This document shows, piece by piece, positions 34,571 through 45,704 of a stretch of 64,000 nt of DNA; within the stretch, counting starts at the first letter, position 1; each line of letters opens with the position of its first letter. Below the pieces are notes generated by a model that did no database searches, was not told where the DNA came from, and saw only the letters and a list, made by a program, of their open reading frames with translations. The stretch covers positions 4,149,101-4,213,100 of the forward strand of contig NC_018396.1 in assembly GCF_000208865.1 (NCBI RefSeq). Reading direction: 5' to 3'. This DNA comes from Neospora caninum Liverpool (lineage: Eukaryota > Apicomplexa > Conoidasida > Eucoccidiorida > Sarcocystidae). The position numbers and the translations under genes were made by a program.

Positions 34571-37300
34571 TCATTCGGCTGCGTTTTCCGCGCGCTCTTC
34601 CTCTTCGCCGAACAGCCACCTGAAGAACCAGTGGCGCTCCGGTTTCGCCGACCCACTTTTCCGCACTTCGGGGGGGGCCGTTTTCCCAGAGTCTGCGACG
34701 GCCTCGCCGCCTTCGAGGCCCGCGAAGAAGGCCTTCAGGTGGGGGTGCTCGTCCGCCGTCGTCGCCTGCTCGACGATGCTCGACTGGAGATCCATGCCTC
34801 CGCTCTGACCGATCCCCGCGTTAGGGTCGAGCGGCGCCGGGGCCTCCTCGCTGCGCTTCCGCATCGTCTCCAGCATCTTCCTGCGCCACTTTGCGGCCGC
34901 CTCCTTCGTCAGCTGTCCTGGGCTCTTGGTGGGCTCAGACTTGCGAATCGCCGGACGCGACCCCGGCTGCACGCGAACCACGAGCTCAGAGCCCTTGACT
35001 GGGCCTTCGCGGCTCGCCCTAGTCGACCCCTCGTCCGAGCTCCCGTCCCGCTGACTCGCCGAGACAGACGGCTCCGCACCGCGCGCGCCAGCCTGCGCAA
35101 CGGGTCCGACATGCTTCTCAGTCTTCTTTGCGAGCGCAGGCGCGTCAGGCTTCAGCGCCTGGAGCTCCTCGTTGGTGAGCGCCGCGTCGACAGCCACGAC
35201 CAGCGAGACTGTCGCGCGAGGCCCCGCCTCCTCAGCCGCAGCTGACGGTCCCTTCTTTCCCGAGCCGCTGCGCGCCTGCGGGCGCTTCCCGATTGTGTCG
35301 AAGAAGGCCCGCACAGGCTCCGCGCCGTCCGGCCACGCATGCAGCTGTCTCCCGCGAACCACGTGCGCGCCTGTCTCGGAGCACGACGCAGCGTCTGCCG
35401 GATCTTCGCTCGACGCAGAGTCCGACGGGCCGTGCGCACGCAGTCCCCTCGGCCTCTCTGGCCTCATCAGCGCTTCGAGCTTTTCCAAGACCGCCGCGGT
35501 CCCCCTCGAGACGCCTGTGCTGGTTCCTTCACCTGAGCCCGCCGACGCATGGAGACTCCGCGTGGAGGTTGCGGGCGAGGCCTCCGGACGGCCTTGCAGG
35601 CAAGGTTCCTTCTGCGGCGCCGGAGACGCGGCGCTGGCCGCAGCTGCGTCTGAGCACGGCGACTGCTCCGATGGCGACGCAAGGAATTGGGACAGGGGCG
35701 TGGTGAGGGCGGCGCCGGAGAGGGGCGGTCCCGTCCCGCAGCCGCGGTAGGCGGTGAGGCGGTAGGAGCGGTGATCGGCGACGCAGACTTTCAGGTGTAG
35801 AAGCGAACCCCCTGCGCCGCCGAGCCAGGGCGCGCCGACGATGAGGCTTTCGAGCACGTCGGCGGCCGTGATCCCCGCAGGCAGGTGGGAGTAGAGCCGG
35901 CGAAACGCCGTCGGCATCGTGTTGCAGACCAGCGTGAGGGAGAGAACAAAGCTCTCCGACTCTGGAAAAAACAGGAAGGCCCAGGTCAACACAAGAGGTC
36001 AGGCCTCCACCCGCGAAACCCGACAAACGAATGGACAGCGACAGAGCGAAAGACGGAGGCAACGAGAGACAACGAGGCGAGAAGCGACCTTGGGTTCTGG
36101 AATGAAGAGCGAGGACGGCGCCGGCGCAGGAAACACGTGAAAGCCGAGACACGGGACATGGGAAAAACGCGACGGATGAGGACACGACTGCACAGCACAA
36201 GGCCGGCCAGAACAGGGGAGAGGAAGCGGCGGAACACGGAGGGACAGAGAAAGGAGATCAAAGGGGAGAGAAGGCTCGGTAGAGAGACACGCGAAACCAA
36301 CAAAAAAGACAAGAGAGACAGAGAAACGAGAGGAGGCACAACAGGGAGGGGAGCACGGACGGCTCTGAGATTTACCGTAGTCTTCTTCTTCAACCAGGCC
36401 TCTGGAGGCAGCTACCCAGGAGAGAAATCCCTCCAGCCACGCGCCGGGTTTCGGCTTGTCGTCGGAGCCCGCGAGCGGCGCACTGGTTTGGCTTGGCCAT
36501 TCCTCGCCGGCGTCTGCTTGGCGCTTGTCAGAAAGGCCGTTTCGCAGCCCCGCAGACAGACCCGCGAACCGCTGGGCGCGCTTCCGCGCAGTTCCCCGCG
36601 CTCTCGGCGCGTGGTGCGGAGACACTGCGGGAGAAGCGTCTTCTGAAGACGCAGCCGCGAAGAGGAGCGGCGAGGGAGGCGCCGTGCCGATTCCCCTCGC
36701 AGCGAGCGACGCGTTCAGAGAGACAAACGCGGCGGGGAAGAGGAGGACCGAGGAAGAGACAGGCGCTCCCGCAGGCCACGCGAGACAGTTCTCAGCGACG
36801 CGCAACAGCGACGGGGAAGACAGGAGAGACAGGACAAAGATCACGAGGGCTGTCAGAAAGTGAAGCGACAACCGACGGCGCCGAAAGCATGGAGAAGGCG
36901 GAGAAGAAGACAGCAAAGGCGATACGGAAGACCGAGAGGAACGCGACGGGACGGAGCCCGAGAGAAAGGGAGACGAGAACCGCGCGGGAGACAGCGTCGC
37001 GGGCGGTTCAGGAGACAGCAGCGGAAATAGAGATCCAGCTCTGTGTTTCTTGCTTGTGCCACTAAGGCCGTGGCGCAGGCCTCTCATCGCGCACAAGCGA
37101 GAGAAAGGTGCTTTCGCTTCCTTAACAAGAACTGACGACTGACGTCTCGCTGTCTCGACAGACAAAGATGACGGCGTTAACTCGCAACTCTTAGCAGAAA
37201 CGCATGCGTTTTCCTCTTCACTGTCCGCCCACACCGTCTCCGTTCCGCCGCGGGGGCGTCTCCCGCCGGTCAGCTGCACGCTATCCCCTAAATCCGCCAT
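34571..37300 (-). CDS. Membrane-anchored hypothetical protein, 771 residues, two exons
   Basis: Exon 1 runs 37300-36376 and exon 2 35961-34571; the junction (CTACG|GTAAAT to TTTTTTCCAG|AGTC) is in phase 1 and gives a continuous protein. The start is chosen at 37300 because it lies in ACCATGGCG; upstream in-frame ATGs have weaker contexts. The N-terminal 140 residues are Ser/Pro-rich and basic, followed by one strong transmembrane segment (about 144-166, after FRRRRLS) and a second weaker hydrophobic stretch near 175-200. Exon 2 begins with a compact, well-ordered region (FRRLYSHLPAGITAADVLES, then APWLGGAGG and VADHRSYRLTAYRG), then a long Ala/Ser/Glu low-complexity region and an ending HWFFRWLFGEEEE. 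I do not recognise the family. Location and function are unknown. Confidence 0.72.
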
Positions 37301-40300
37301 GGTCGCGTCCTTCCATTCTCTCTTTCGCATTGAATGCTCTGTGTGGCCTCGAACAAGGACCGCCGTTTCTTTCGAAAACTGAGAAAATTCGTTTTCACCT
37401 CTGAACCAGGAAGGCCGTCCTTTCCCTCTCACGAAGCAAGCGCTGGCGTTTCCACGGCCAAAGAAAAAACTTTCAAATCGACCTGGCTCTCTGCTCTCTT
37501 CCTCACCTTTTCCCGCTTGCAGAAAAGGCGAATGGTTTCAGGTGTCTGAGCAGACGGGGCTTCCTGCGCCCATTTCCGTGTCACAAAACCAACTCTTGGA
37601 ATTCGAAATTCGAGGTTCCGTCACAGATGCGATTCGGCGGAGATTCCACTGCGCAACACCCGCCTTGCGCGCACTCACACCGTTTGCCTTCTCTCCTTGA
37701 GACTGGCAGGCGGCAGACGAACCTATACGAAAAAGTCTGTATATATGTACCTATCCTTTCACGGAGCGTCCACGCACATTCAGGGACGGAGCAGAAAGAC
37801 ACATAACGGTGCGTATACACACATGGACAGAGAATGTCTGTGGGTTCGTGCGTCAGCGCGCGCAGTGCAGCTCTGTCTTCGCTCCCAGACGAGGTCTTGC
37901 ACGCGCGTAGAGACTTCCCATCAGGAGACACCCCCAAGACGTCGTCAGGCAAGTGAGAACACTTGACGGACGGTGAGAGCACCGATGCAGAGTCGGAGAA
38001 GGATTCGTAAACAGCCAAGACACCGAACTTCGGGCGACGAAGTCAACCAAAGTGGATAACAGGAAATGAGCCTGTCGAGAATGCGCAATTGCAAATAAAA
38101 AGGGCAAACGCTCTCTCTCTCTCTGAGAAATCGCCCACGCACAGATGAAGTACCTTTCCCCAAAAGAGAGCTAATGCAGGCGACCCACAGGCGCGTCCGA
38201 ATTTCGCACGTGAAGGTCCCTACGCGTCTCAACACCGCGATCTGCAAGCACATGCAATGACGTATCTGTATACGCATACGAATAAGTACATATATATGTA
38301 TATATTTATGCCTACGTACAAATATAGGCTCTGTAAATGCGCTCCAGGAACGGGTACGGAGCATGTCCGTCCAGAAGCGAAGCGGCAAGGCATGGGAAGA
38401 CCTGAAACGCGTCCCCGACTGAGGAGCAGTGAACGGGGCGCCAGCGCAGCAGAATCTTGGGAACGTGTTCGAGCCCCCAACCGGAAAGCCGCCGTTTCTG
38501 AAGACCACGTCTCCTTAGCAGTCCAGAAACGGCGCGGACACAGAGGGAACGCTTTCCCACTCAGTGCCCAAAAGACAGAGGGGGAAAGGCGCAAACGAGG
38601 CGCAAAACCCGGCTGCCTCCGACGCACGGACGGCTGCAGGCACGGAAGCGCGAGTGACGGTCATGGCTGTTGAGTGTAAGCTGCACATACACCTGAGAGA
38701 GTCTAGCAAATTCGAGGTCACAGAAAGGGATCGAAGGAGTCGTTTTACTGGCGAAGACCGAGGCGGAAAAGCAGCCGCAGACGCGTCCGCCTCGTCTCCC
38801 TCGCTGCCCTAGCAGGAAACCGTCTTGAGGGAAGGTAGAAGGGCAGGAAAAAGTTGTCTGAGTGTCTCGCGACCAGCGAAACACGCGTATGGCTTTCGTT
38901 CGCCGCACAAAAAGTTCAGGAAAAACGCGAAATTCCAACTTTTTTTCAGCGCAGCGCGACGGCGCACGCAGGACGCGAAAAGTCTCACGGAAGCGAGGCC
39001 AGTGGAGGGTCTGCGCGCGAGCGGAAAGATGGCATATTGGAGCGAGCGCCGTGGCGCACACCTGCGGAACCTTTCTCGCGGTCCCCTCGCACTCGAAACT
39101 TTTGGGAAGACCTCGGGGGAACTCTCTCCCTTTGAGCCTCCTCGACAGACAGCCCATGCAACTGAGTGCGCGAAACACTGCACTGCAAAAAGACAAACGT
39201 AGATCTCCTTTCCTCCTCGATACCCGCAGGCAGCCGCGATTTCGATCGACTGCTGTGCGCGCGCGCGCGGATCGTTTCCCTTCACATCTCTCACTTTCGC
39301 CTCTCGTCCAAGTTCTTTGCATCTCCCCACACGTAGAAATCCAGTTGGGAATCGCCACAGAAGTACGAAAAAGACTACAAGGCGCGGTTCACTCGCAGCT
39401 GGGCAGGTCGTTAAACATCTCTGCGAGCCTCGACCGCTATTTCCTCAACGGCCTGCGAACCTGCCGAACCTGCACAGGGGCTCTTCTCGCACGAAAAGTC
39501 GGCGGGTCTCAGCGGCTCCTCTCAGCGCGAGATTCGTCAGCGCAGGAGAAACCGCGAGGGACTGCGAGAACTGCACACTCGTTTTGTGGACGCGCCTTCT
39601 CTCTCGAGCGGCGACCGGAAGGACGGGGCCCGTGCCTTGCGGCCTCAAAGTGCACTTCGCGAGCGCACCTCACGGCAGGAAAACCAGAAAGGAAGGGCGC
39701 TTGCCTTAGTGAAGATTTGGAAACCTTCTGTCGCAACGTAGGGTACACTCCGAAACAGACAGAGAGTCTTGCTTGCGAGGAGTGCTCGGGTCGGGGGTGG
39801 TTCGCCAAGCCTTCCTCCGAGAGCTACGCGACAAAAAGCCAGGTGGTGAATCCAAAACGAGAACTGCGTGACAATCGAAGAGAGGAGGTTCGCCGTCGGC
39901 GGAGACAGGACACACAGAAGATTGTGGGGGAGGTCGAGGCAGATCCAGAAAACGGCGTTCCAAACTCTCCGAAATTCGTGTCGTAGCATCTCGTGCATGT
40001 TGACGGTCTGGGAGGTAAACCCTTTGACTGGACACACAGCTACCTCGATTAGCGCGCTCCCAGCGTAGGGGGGGGGCCGGGTCTTGATGTTCCCCGAGAC
40101 GTTGGCGGTAGAAGGCGCAACTCAGTCTCTTTGCGCCTTTGCTTTGCCGGGTATTTTTGCCTCGCTACACCGCCTTCTGGACTTCGAATCCCATACCGAG
40201 GTTCGCGAGAGCGCTCGGTGTGTACGTACACCCACCACGGGAACAACGGCAGACACCCCCGCGTACCAGCAGAAAAGGAACCGCCGGACGGTCACCACAG

Positions 40301-40896
40301 TTCGTGCATGCCGAGCCCCTGACTGTTTTCTCCTTCACACTGGAACTGTGCACCAAATTCGCCGCTTTTCCATCTTCTTGCCACACAGGCTCCTGGTGAG
40401 CGGGCGACACGGGTTTGACGTACGAAACCCGAGTCCTCCGCCTCGGGTTTCGCAACGCGGAAGGAAACTCCCGTACACGTCCTTTTGTCACATTTTCGCC
40501 CTTGACAATTCGAACCCGCGAATCTTTTTTGACCAGAGATCGGAGAGACAGGGAAACCGCTCAGATGCCGCTTGTGTACATCGCTTCTGCCTCACTCAAA
40601 TCTTGCGCGTTCGTCTCTCTTCTTCCGTCTCTGCCGCGAGTTCGAGGCGTGCGGTTCTTTTCTCCAGCACTGCGGCGTGTTTTTTGGCGGTTTTGTCCCT
40701 CCGATTAAAGACGCGAGGCGGCGACGACACTCAGGCTGGGCATGCCAAGCGCAACCTCTCTGCTGTATGCCCGGGGACGCGTTGTTTCTCCTCACTTTTC
40801 GCTCCGCGGGAACCACGGAGCCTGAGGCGCTGTCCCTGTCCTCCAAAAAGGCTCCTTGTTCTCTCTCTCTCCTTTCTTACTTCCGTCTCGTCCAGG
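37301..40896. other. Divergent promoter region between two hypothetical genes
   Basis: 3.6 kb between the start codons of a minus-strand and a plus-strand gene, so both promoters and 5' UTRs should be here. A plus-strand frame of 374 codons at 38862-39986 is open but Arg/Ser/Thr-rich without domain or signal, and an overlapping minus-strand frame of 265 codons is equally open, so neither is called. The frame of the next gene is open upstream to 40,084 without a convincing protein. A run of nine G lies near 40,069-40,077. Confidence 0.5.
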
Positions 40897-43800
40897 ATGC
40901 CTGACGAGCCTCTTGACAGACCAGAGGCGGAGGCTCGCCTCGACGAGAGGCCGGTAAGCCGGAGGCAAAGCGAGGATTCCTCAGCTGGGCCCGACGGAGA
41001 CACAGTGTCTCCTTTGTCTGCTCGCGGGCGGGGAAGGTGTCACTCCGGCGGACGCCGCCAGAAATCCTCACCCAGGAAGCGCCCCGTCTCTTGTGCTTTC
41101 CCGTCTTCGTCGAGTCCATCTTCGTCTCCCTCTCTGTCTTCTTTCCCCTCCTCTCTCGTCTCCGCCTCTGGGGCGGAGGCGTCTCCGCATCCGTTGTCTC
41201 CCGAGCCCCGCAGGGTCAGACGCAGCAAGCAAGTTGGAACCTCGCCTTCCCCTCTTGCGCTCGAAAATGACGCGAAGTCGCAACTGATTTCCCCTGGAGA
41301 GCGGGCGGGGGATGCCGCCGCGCACGAGGGAGGCAGGCGCTGGCCGAAGCGACAGAAGCCGTCGTCGTCTTCCGCCTTCGCCCCGCTGGCGTCCGGAGGT
41401 CCAACAGCGCTTGCTGCAGGAAAGGGGCGAAGGAGCCGCAGCGGGCGTGGGGCGGAGCCGCATGGAGAGGAAGCGGGGGAAGGGGGAGGTGACACCGGGG
41501 GAAGCGCCAAGGACGGGGAGACCGAGGAAACACCCGCCGACCGCGCCAGGCGAGAGAAGAAAGTTTCCCGCGCACCTGCGTCAGCCAGCAGCGCCCGGCG
41601 ACGGCCTGCCTCGACGCCGGTCTGTTCTTCGCCCGGCTCTTTCTTTGAAGAAAGGGAACTCCTTGATCGAACCTACCACCCCCGAGCATGCGATGCGCCC
41701 TGGTACCACGCTCGCTGGCCCTCGGGGGCGCCTTTGCCGCCGTGCTTCTCTTCCTCGGAGAAGGCGAAAGAGGCCTGGGAAGTCTTCTTCGCGCAGTGGC
41801 TGTCAGCCACGTTCGCGTGCCGACCTGGATGCGAGGAGAGAGGCAGAAGCGCGGGAGACGGCGGGCTCGGCCCTTTCGCTGCCTCGGAATCCCCTTTTTC
41901 CGATTCAGGATTTCTGCCGCTGGCAGCGAGGGCGGGAGAGCACCAAGACCTGGCGAAGGAACGGAGCCGCCTGGAGTGTGGAGAATGCATGCGCGAGGGA
42001 GCGATTCGGGGCCGCCGCCTGACGCCAGACGCGGCCCGAGTCGGCGCGACGCCCAGCGACATTCGCAGCCTGTTCAATTGTCTCCTGTACGGCCATCCAG
42101 AGGGTCTGTTTGAGCAGCGCGGGGCTGGGTTTGGATACGCACGAAGGAAGAGAAGACGAACCGAAGATCGCGCTGCCGAAGGTGGGGAAGGCCGTTGGGT
42201 GTCTTCTGTGACGTGCGAGCCGTCTTGGCCTGCAGAGGTCCAGAAAAAACTGGAAGGGGAACACGAGACGAAGGAAGACGCAGAGGTGGACGAGGGAGCA
42301 CAGGAGAATGCCGACCCGCAGTCTCTGACTCCGTGTCGCCTCTTCTTCTCTCCCGCCCCACCACCGCCGCCAGCACCCAGGCGAAGACAACCTGAGAGCC
42401 TGGCTGTGCGGAATCAGCGACTGTATGGCGCTCGGGACGGCGCCGAGCTCCTCCAGGCGTACAGACACCTGGCGGCTGCGGCGGAGGCAGGCAGAACTCG
42501 AGAGGCAAGGGAAGACGCACCCGTGGACTCGAGCCTCCGATCTAGCGAGACGAATGCCACAGGCGAACCTGAGGGGAGACAGAGAAGCCGAGAAGAGAGG
42601 AAGAGAGAACGAAGCCAGGAAGGACCGCAGAAAACGGCAGCGGAGCACCAGGCTCTAGCCGCCTCGTTAGAAGCTCCCCAGGGGAAAGCGGAAGGGAGAC
42701 GCGATCGCGGGAGGAACAGCTCCGCTGCTGGTGAAGAGCCAGGCGGCCAAGAGGGGAAAAGAGAGACGAAGCAGCGGCTGGGCGACAAAGGCTCAAGCGA
42801 CTCCCGAAGGCGATGGGACATGGCCCTCCAAGTGCTGTCGAAACTGAAAATGGGGCATAGTTGCGAAGCGATTTTCCTCGGACTCGGAGACCTCTCTTTC
42901 GTCAGTCGAAAGAAATTATTCTTCCGGCGCCATTTTGATTTCCGCTGGACCTCGAAGAAGAAGCTGGCTCACGCAGCTGGGGCTGTTTCCGGGACGCCCG
43001 AGACAAGCGCGGGGCAGCCCTCAGCTGAGTCCCTCGCGTCGGGCTCGACCGACGGCAAAGGGCCCGGAGAGACACCTTCAGGCCCGTTGGGCTCAACTGG
43101 CCCGCAGCAGAACGCAAGTGCTGGGGTTGCGGATGCGACTCTGAAGAAGTCGAGCGGGCTGGAGAAGCAAGGTCGACGTGGCAAAGGCAGGAAGGAAGAA
43201 GAGAAGCGTGCGGCATCTTCTCTTCCTCCTGCGAAGAGGCCGAAGAGAGCGCCTGGGGGCGGGCGGGGTGGCGAGGCGACAGAATCTGCGCTGTGGAACG
43301 TCCTGGCAGATCCGGACGACTCTCAGTCTCTCTTCCTCACTTCCTGGCCGTCTCTCTCGCCTCACAGAGAGGACCGGGATGCATGCGTTTCGGGGGACAG
43401 CCAGATATCGGTGGAGAGAAGAGGCGAGCGCGCGGACCAGGCAGCTGAGGAGAGGGACGTGGGGACTGCAGGCGACTGCGGGGGGATGGCAACGCAAATA
43501 GGCCGTCAAGCGACCGCCGGCCCGTGTTCGCTCCCGCCTCGCCCCTACCGGCCCTTGTGTCTTCTGTCTCTTCTTCAGCGGTCCCGTGCGGTGCGCCGGG
43601 CGCGCTTTCTTCGATACCTTCTCGAGCAAATGGAACCCAGCTCCCCGTCGCTCCTTCATCAGCTTCTCCTGAAGGGACAGCTTCGGGTGAAGTGTGACCA
43701 CGACTCGGACCGACGCGTCGAATTTGACCGACATGTCTCCTGGCTGCTCTCGCGCCTTCCCGGTGACCCTCAGGTTCTCCGCTACGCCTGGTGGGGGCGG

Positions 43801-45704
43801 GGGGGGTCTCCGGGGCTCCAACGAGGCCTGCAAATTTCGCAGAGAAGAGGCGACCTGGCGCTCCAGTGGATCGCCTTCCCACCGCTGAATTCGCCCCCGT
43901 CGCTCTATCCGACGTCGACGGGAAACGCCGGGCTGGCTCGCAGCCTGTCCTGGGGATGCGCCCCCACGCCCGCCCAGACAGCCGACCGGCGCGTTGGGCT
44001 CCAGACGCGAGACGAGCTCAGAGACAGCCTCGGCGACGCGAGCGCTGTCGGCGCCGCCGTCGCGGCCGCGGCTGCCGGGGCCCTGAACGGCTCGGCCCCG
44101 GGCGCGCGGTGGGGCGGCGGCCTTCTTCCGGGTTCCACAGTCGACCCACGGATCCGGAGTGCTTCAGGCGCGCTGGGCGACAGAGAAGGGACAGAGACAG
44201 GTAAGCGTGCCAGAGAGGGAACAGCCAGGCGATTTGAGACCACGCTGCGTGAAGTTCACACGAAGGAAAACCTGAAGCTGGTGCAAGTTTCGCGTGGCTC
44301 TCGTGTTTTCGGTTCTTCACTTCGCCTCGATGGGAGAGACGCCTCGTAGAAAAGCTCGGCCGCCTACAAACCCGAACAAGCACTCCCATCGCTTGCATTT
44401 CGTGGCCAGCTTTTCTGAGCGAGCTGGCGGGAGCGGCGACCAAAGCCCTTCTGGTTTTTTTCTTCTCTTTCTGTTTTGCGTCCGTCTTTCCTGTGTTTTT
44501 GGTCACAAGACTCCTCTCTTCGCGTGTGGCGTGGATTTCCGCGGGGCATGTGGGACCGGTGGTGTCGCTGTCCGCGTGTCTCCGTTTTCCGTAGGGAAAG
44601 GTGGAACTGGGTCTGGGACAAGCGGCGCCGCCGCGCTGGGTTCCGCGACCGCGGTCGGGCCGTTCGCGACAGGGCTCCAAGGCGGGGGGGCGGTTCTGGG
44701 GGCTTCCCAGCGCCAGCTCCTCTCGCTCTTCCGGCGCGTCTGCCCTGCCGACATTCTTTATCGAGGCCTGGCGACAGGGAGCGTCTCTCTCTCGTGGCCA
44801 ACCGCGACAGAACTCCAGGTTCTGCGCTTGCCTGAACTCCTTCTAGATCAGCAGGTGCGCCCCTTTCCGTAGAGCAAGCAACTGCATAAGGATGCGCGTG
44901 CCTGCTCTTTCTCGCCCACTGGTGCGCAGTCGTAACTGAAAGAGTCGTCAACCAGGTGCCTCTCAATCTCGCTCATCTGATTCAGCCGCTCTCGTTTCTC
45001 TGTGTTGCACCAAACTGACAGATCGACGAGAAGACACGCGACGCAGGGTCACTGACATCCCCGTGTAGCCCAGCGTGTCTGTGTGGCGCTCCAGTTCGAA
45101 CAGTGCGCTTCTAGGGGGTGTGCTTGCCTCGCTTCGTTCAGCCGCGGACCCCCTTTTTTCGAATCCGGTCTGAAGGGTAGTCGTATCCAGTATGCGAGGT
45201 ACTAGGGTGTCTGTTTATTCGATTTGAGTTGTCCAGTTCTGGATCGCGGATCATTTGTAGCTGTGGACATCGGCGTGGCACACCGAAAAGAATTGACGGC
45301 GAAGGGCGGCATCTCTTGCGTCGCTCCGCGCCCCTGTTCTGCCCGTGTGTGTTCAGGTGATGCGACTGGGAGACGCGTTTGTTTGGTCCTTCGAGGGTTG
45401 GGTGTCGAACCTCGTTGCCGTGGCCCCGTTCCTGTGTGTCTACACACCGCATCGCCGGACGCAAATTGGGATCAAAAAGCGACTCGGCGTTCGCCAACTC
45501 CCCAATGCTCTCCTGACGAAGGGGTCCCCGCCGCCCGCGGATTTCGACGAGGCCAACCACGGCGCCATCGGCAGTCGCCTCCCGTCCACTGCGTCGTCTC
45601 TCTCGCCTCCTCCAGCTTTTCCAGATGCGGGCGGGAGCTCCTCAGCGCGGGACCACGGAGCGGGACCGGGCCGAAAGCGCGAGCGAAAGGGAAGAGAGAA
45701 GTGA
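40897..45704 (+). CDS. Hypothetical protein of 1303 residues, three exons
   Basis: Exons 40897-44200, 44595-44854 and 45357-45704; both junctions (ACAG|GTAAGC to CCGTAG|GGAAAG; CAG|GTGCGC to TTCAG|GTGATG) close in frame. The start MPDEPLDRPEA is the first ATG that opens protein-like sequence, with A at -3; the frame is open further upstream. The protein alternates charged low-complexity sequence with ordered islands: Trp-rich WYHARWP and EAWEVFFAQWL (about 265-300), KLKMGHSCEAIFLGLGDLSF through FRRHFDFRW (about 645-685), a long helical stretch from LCLLSLLQRSRAVRRARFLR to VLRYAWWG (about 884-967), and near the C-terminus LSLFRRVCPADILYRG and WSFEGWVSNLVAVAPFL. It ends in a basic tail (RKRERKGREK). 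No signal peptide and no clear transmembrane span. A nuclear or scaffolding role is possible but unsupported; I do not recognise the family. Confidence 0.75.

Noticed and set aside
38862..39986. 374-codon plus-strand frame
   Set aside because: Arg/Ser/Thr-rich, no domain, overlapped by a 265-codon frame on the other strand; lies where 5' UTR is expected.
40084..40896. 271-codon upstream extension of the 1303-residue protein
   Set aside because: Sequence before MPDEPLDRP does not look like protein (Cys/Arg/Thr mixture) and lies in a probable 5' UTR; start taken at 40897.
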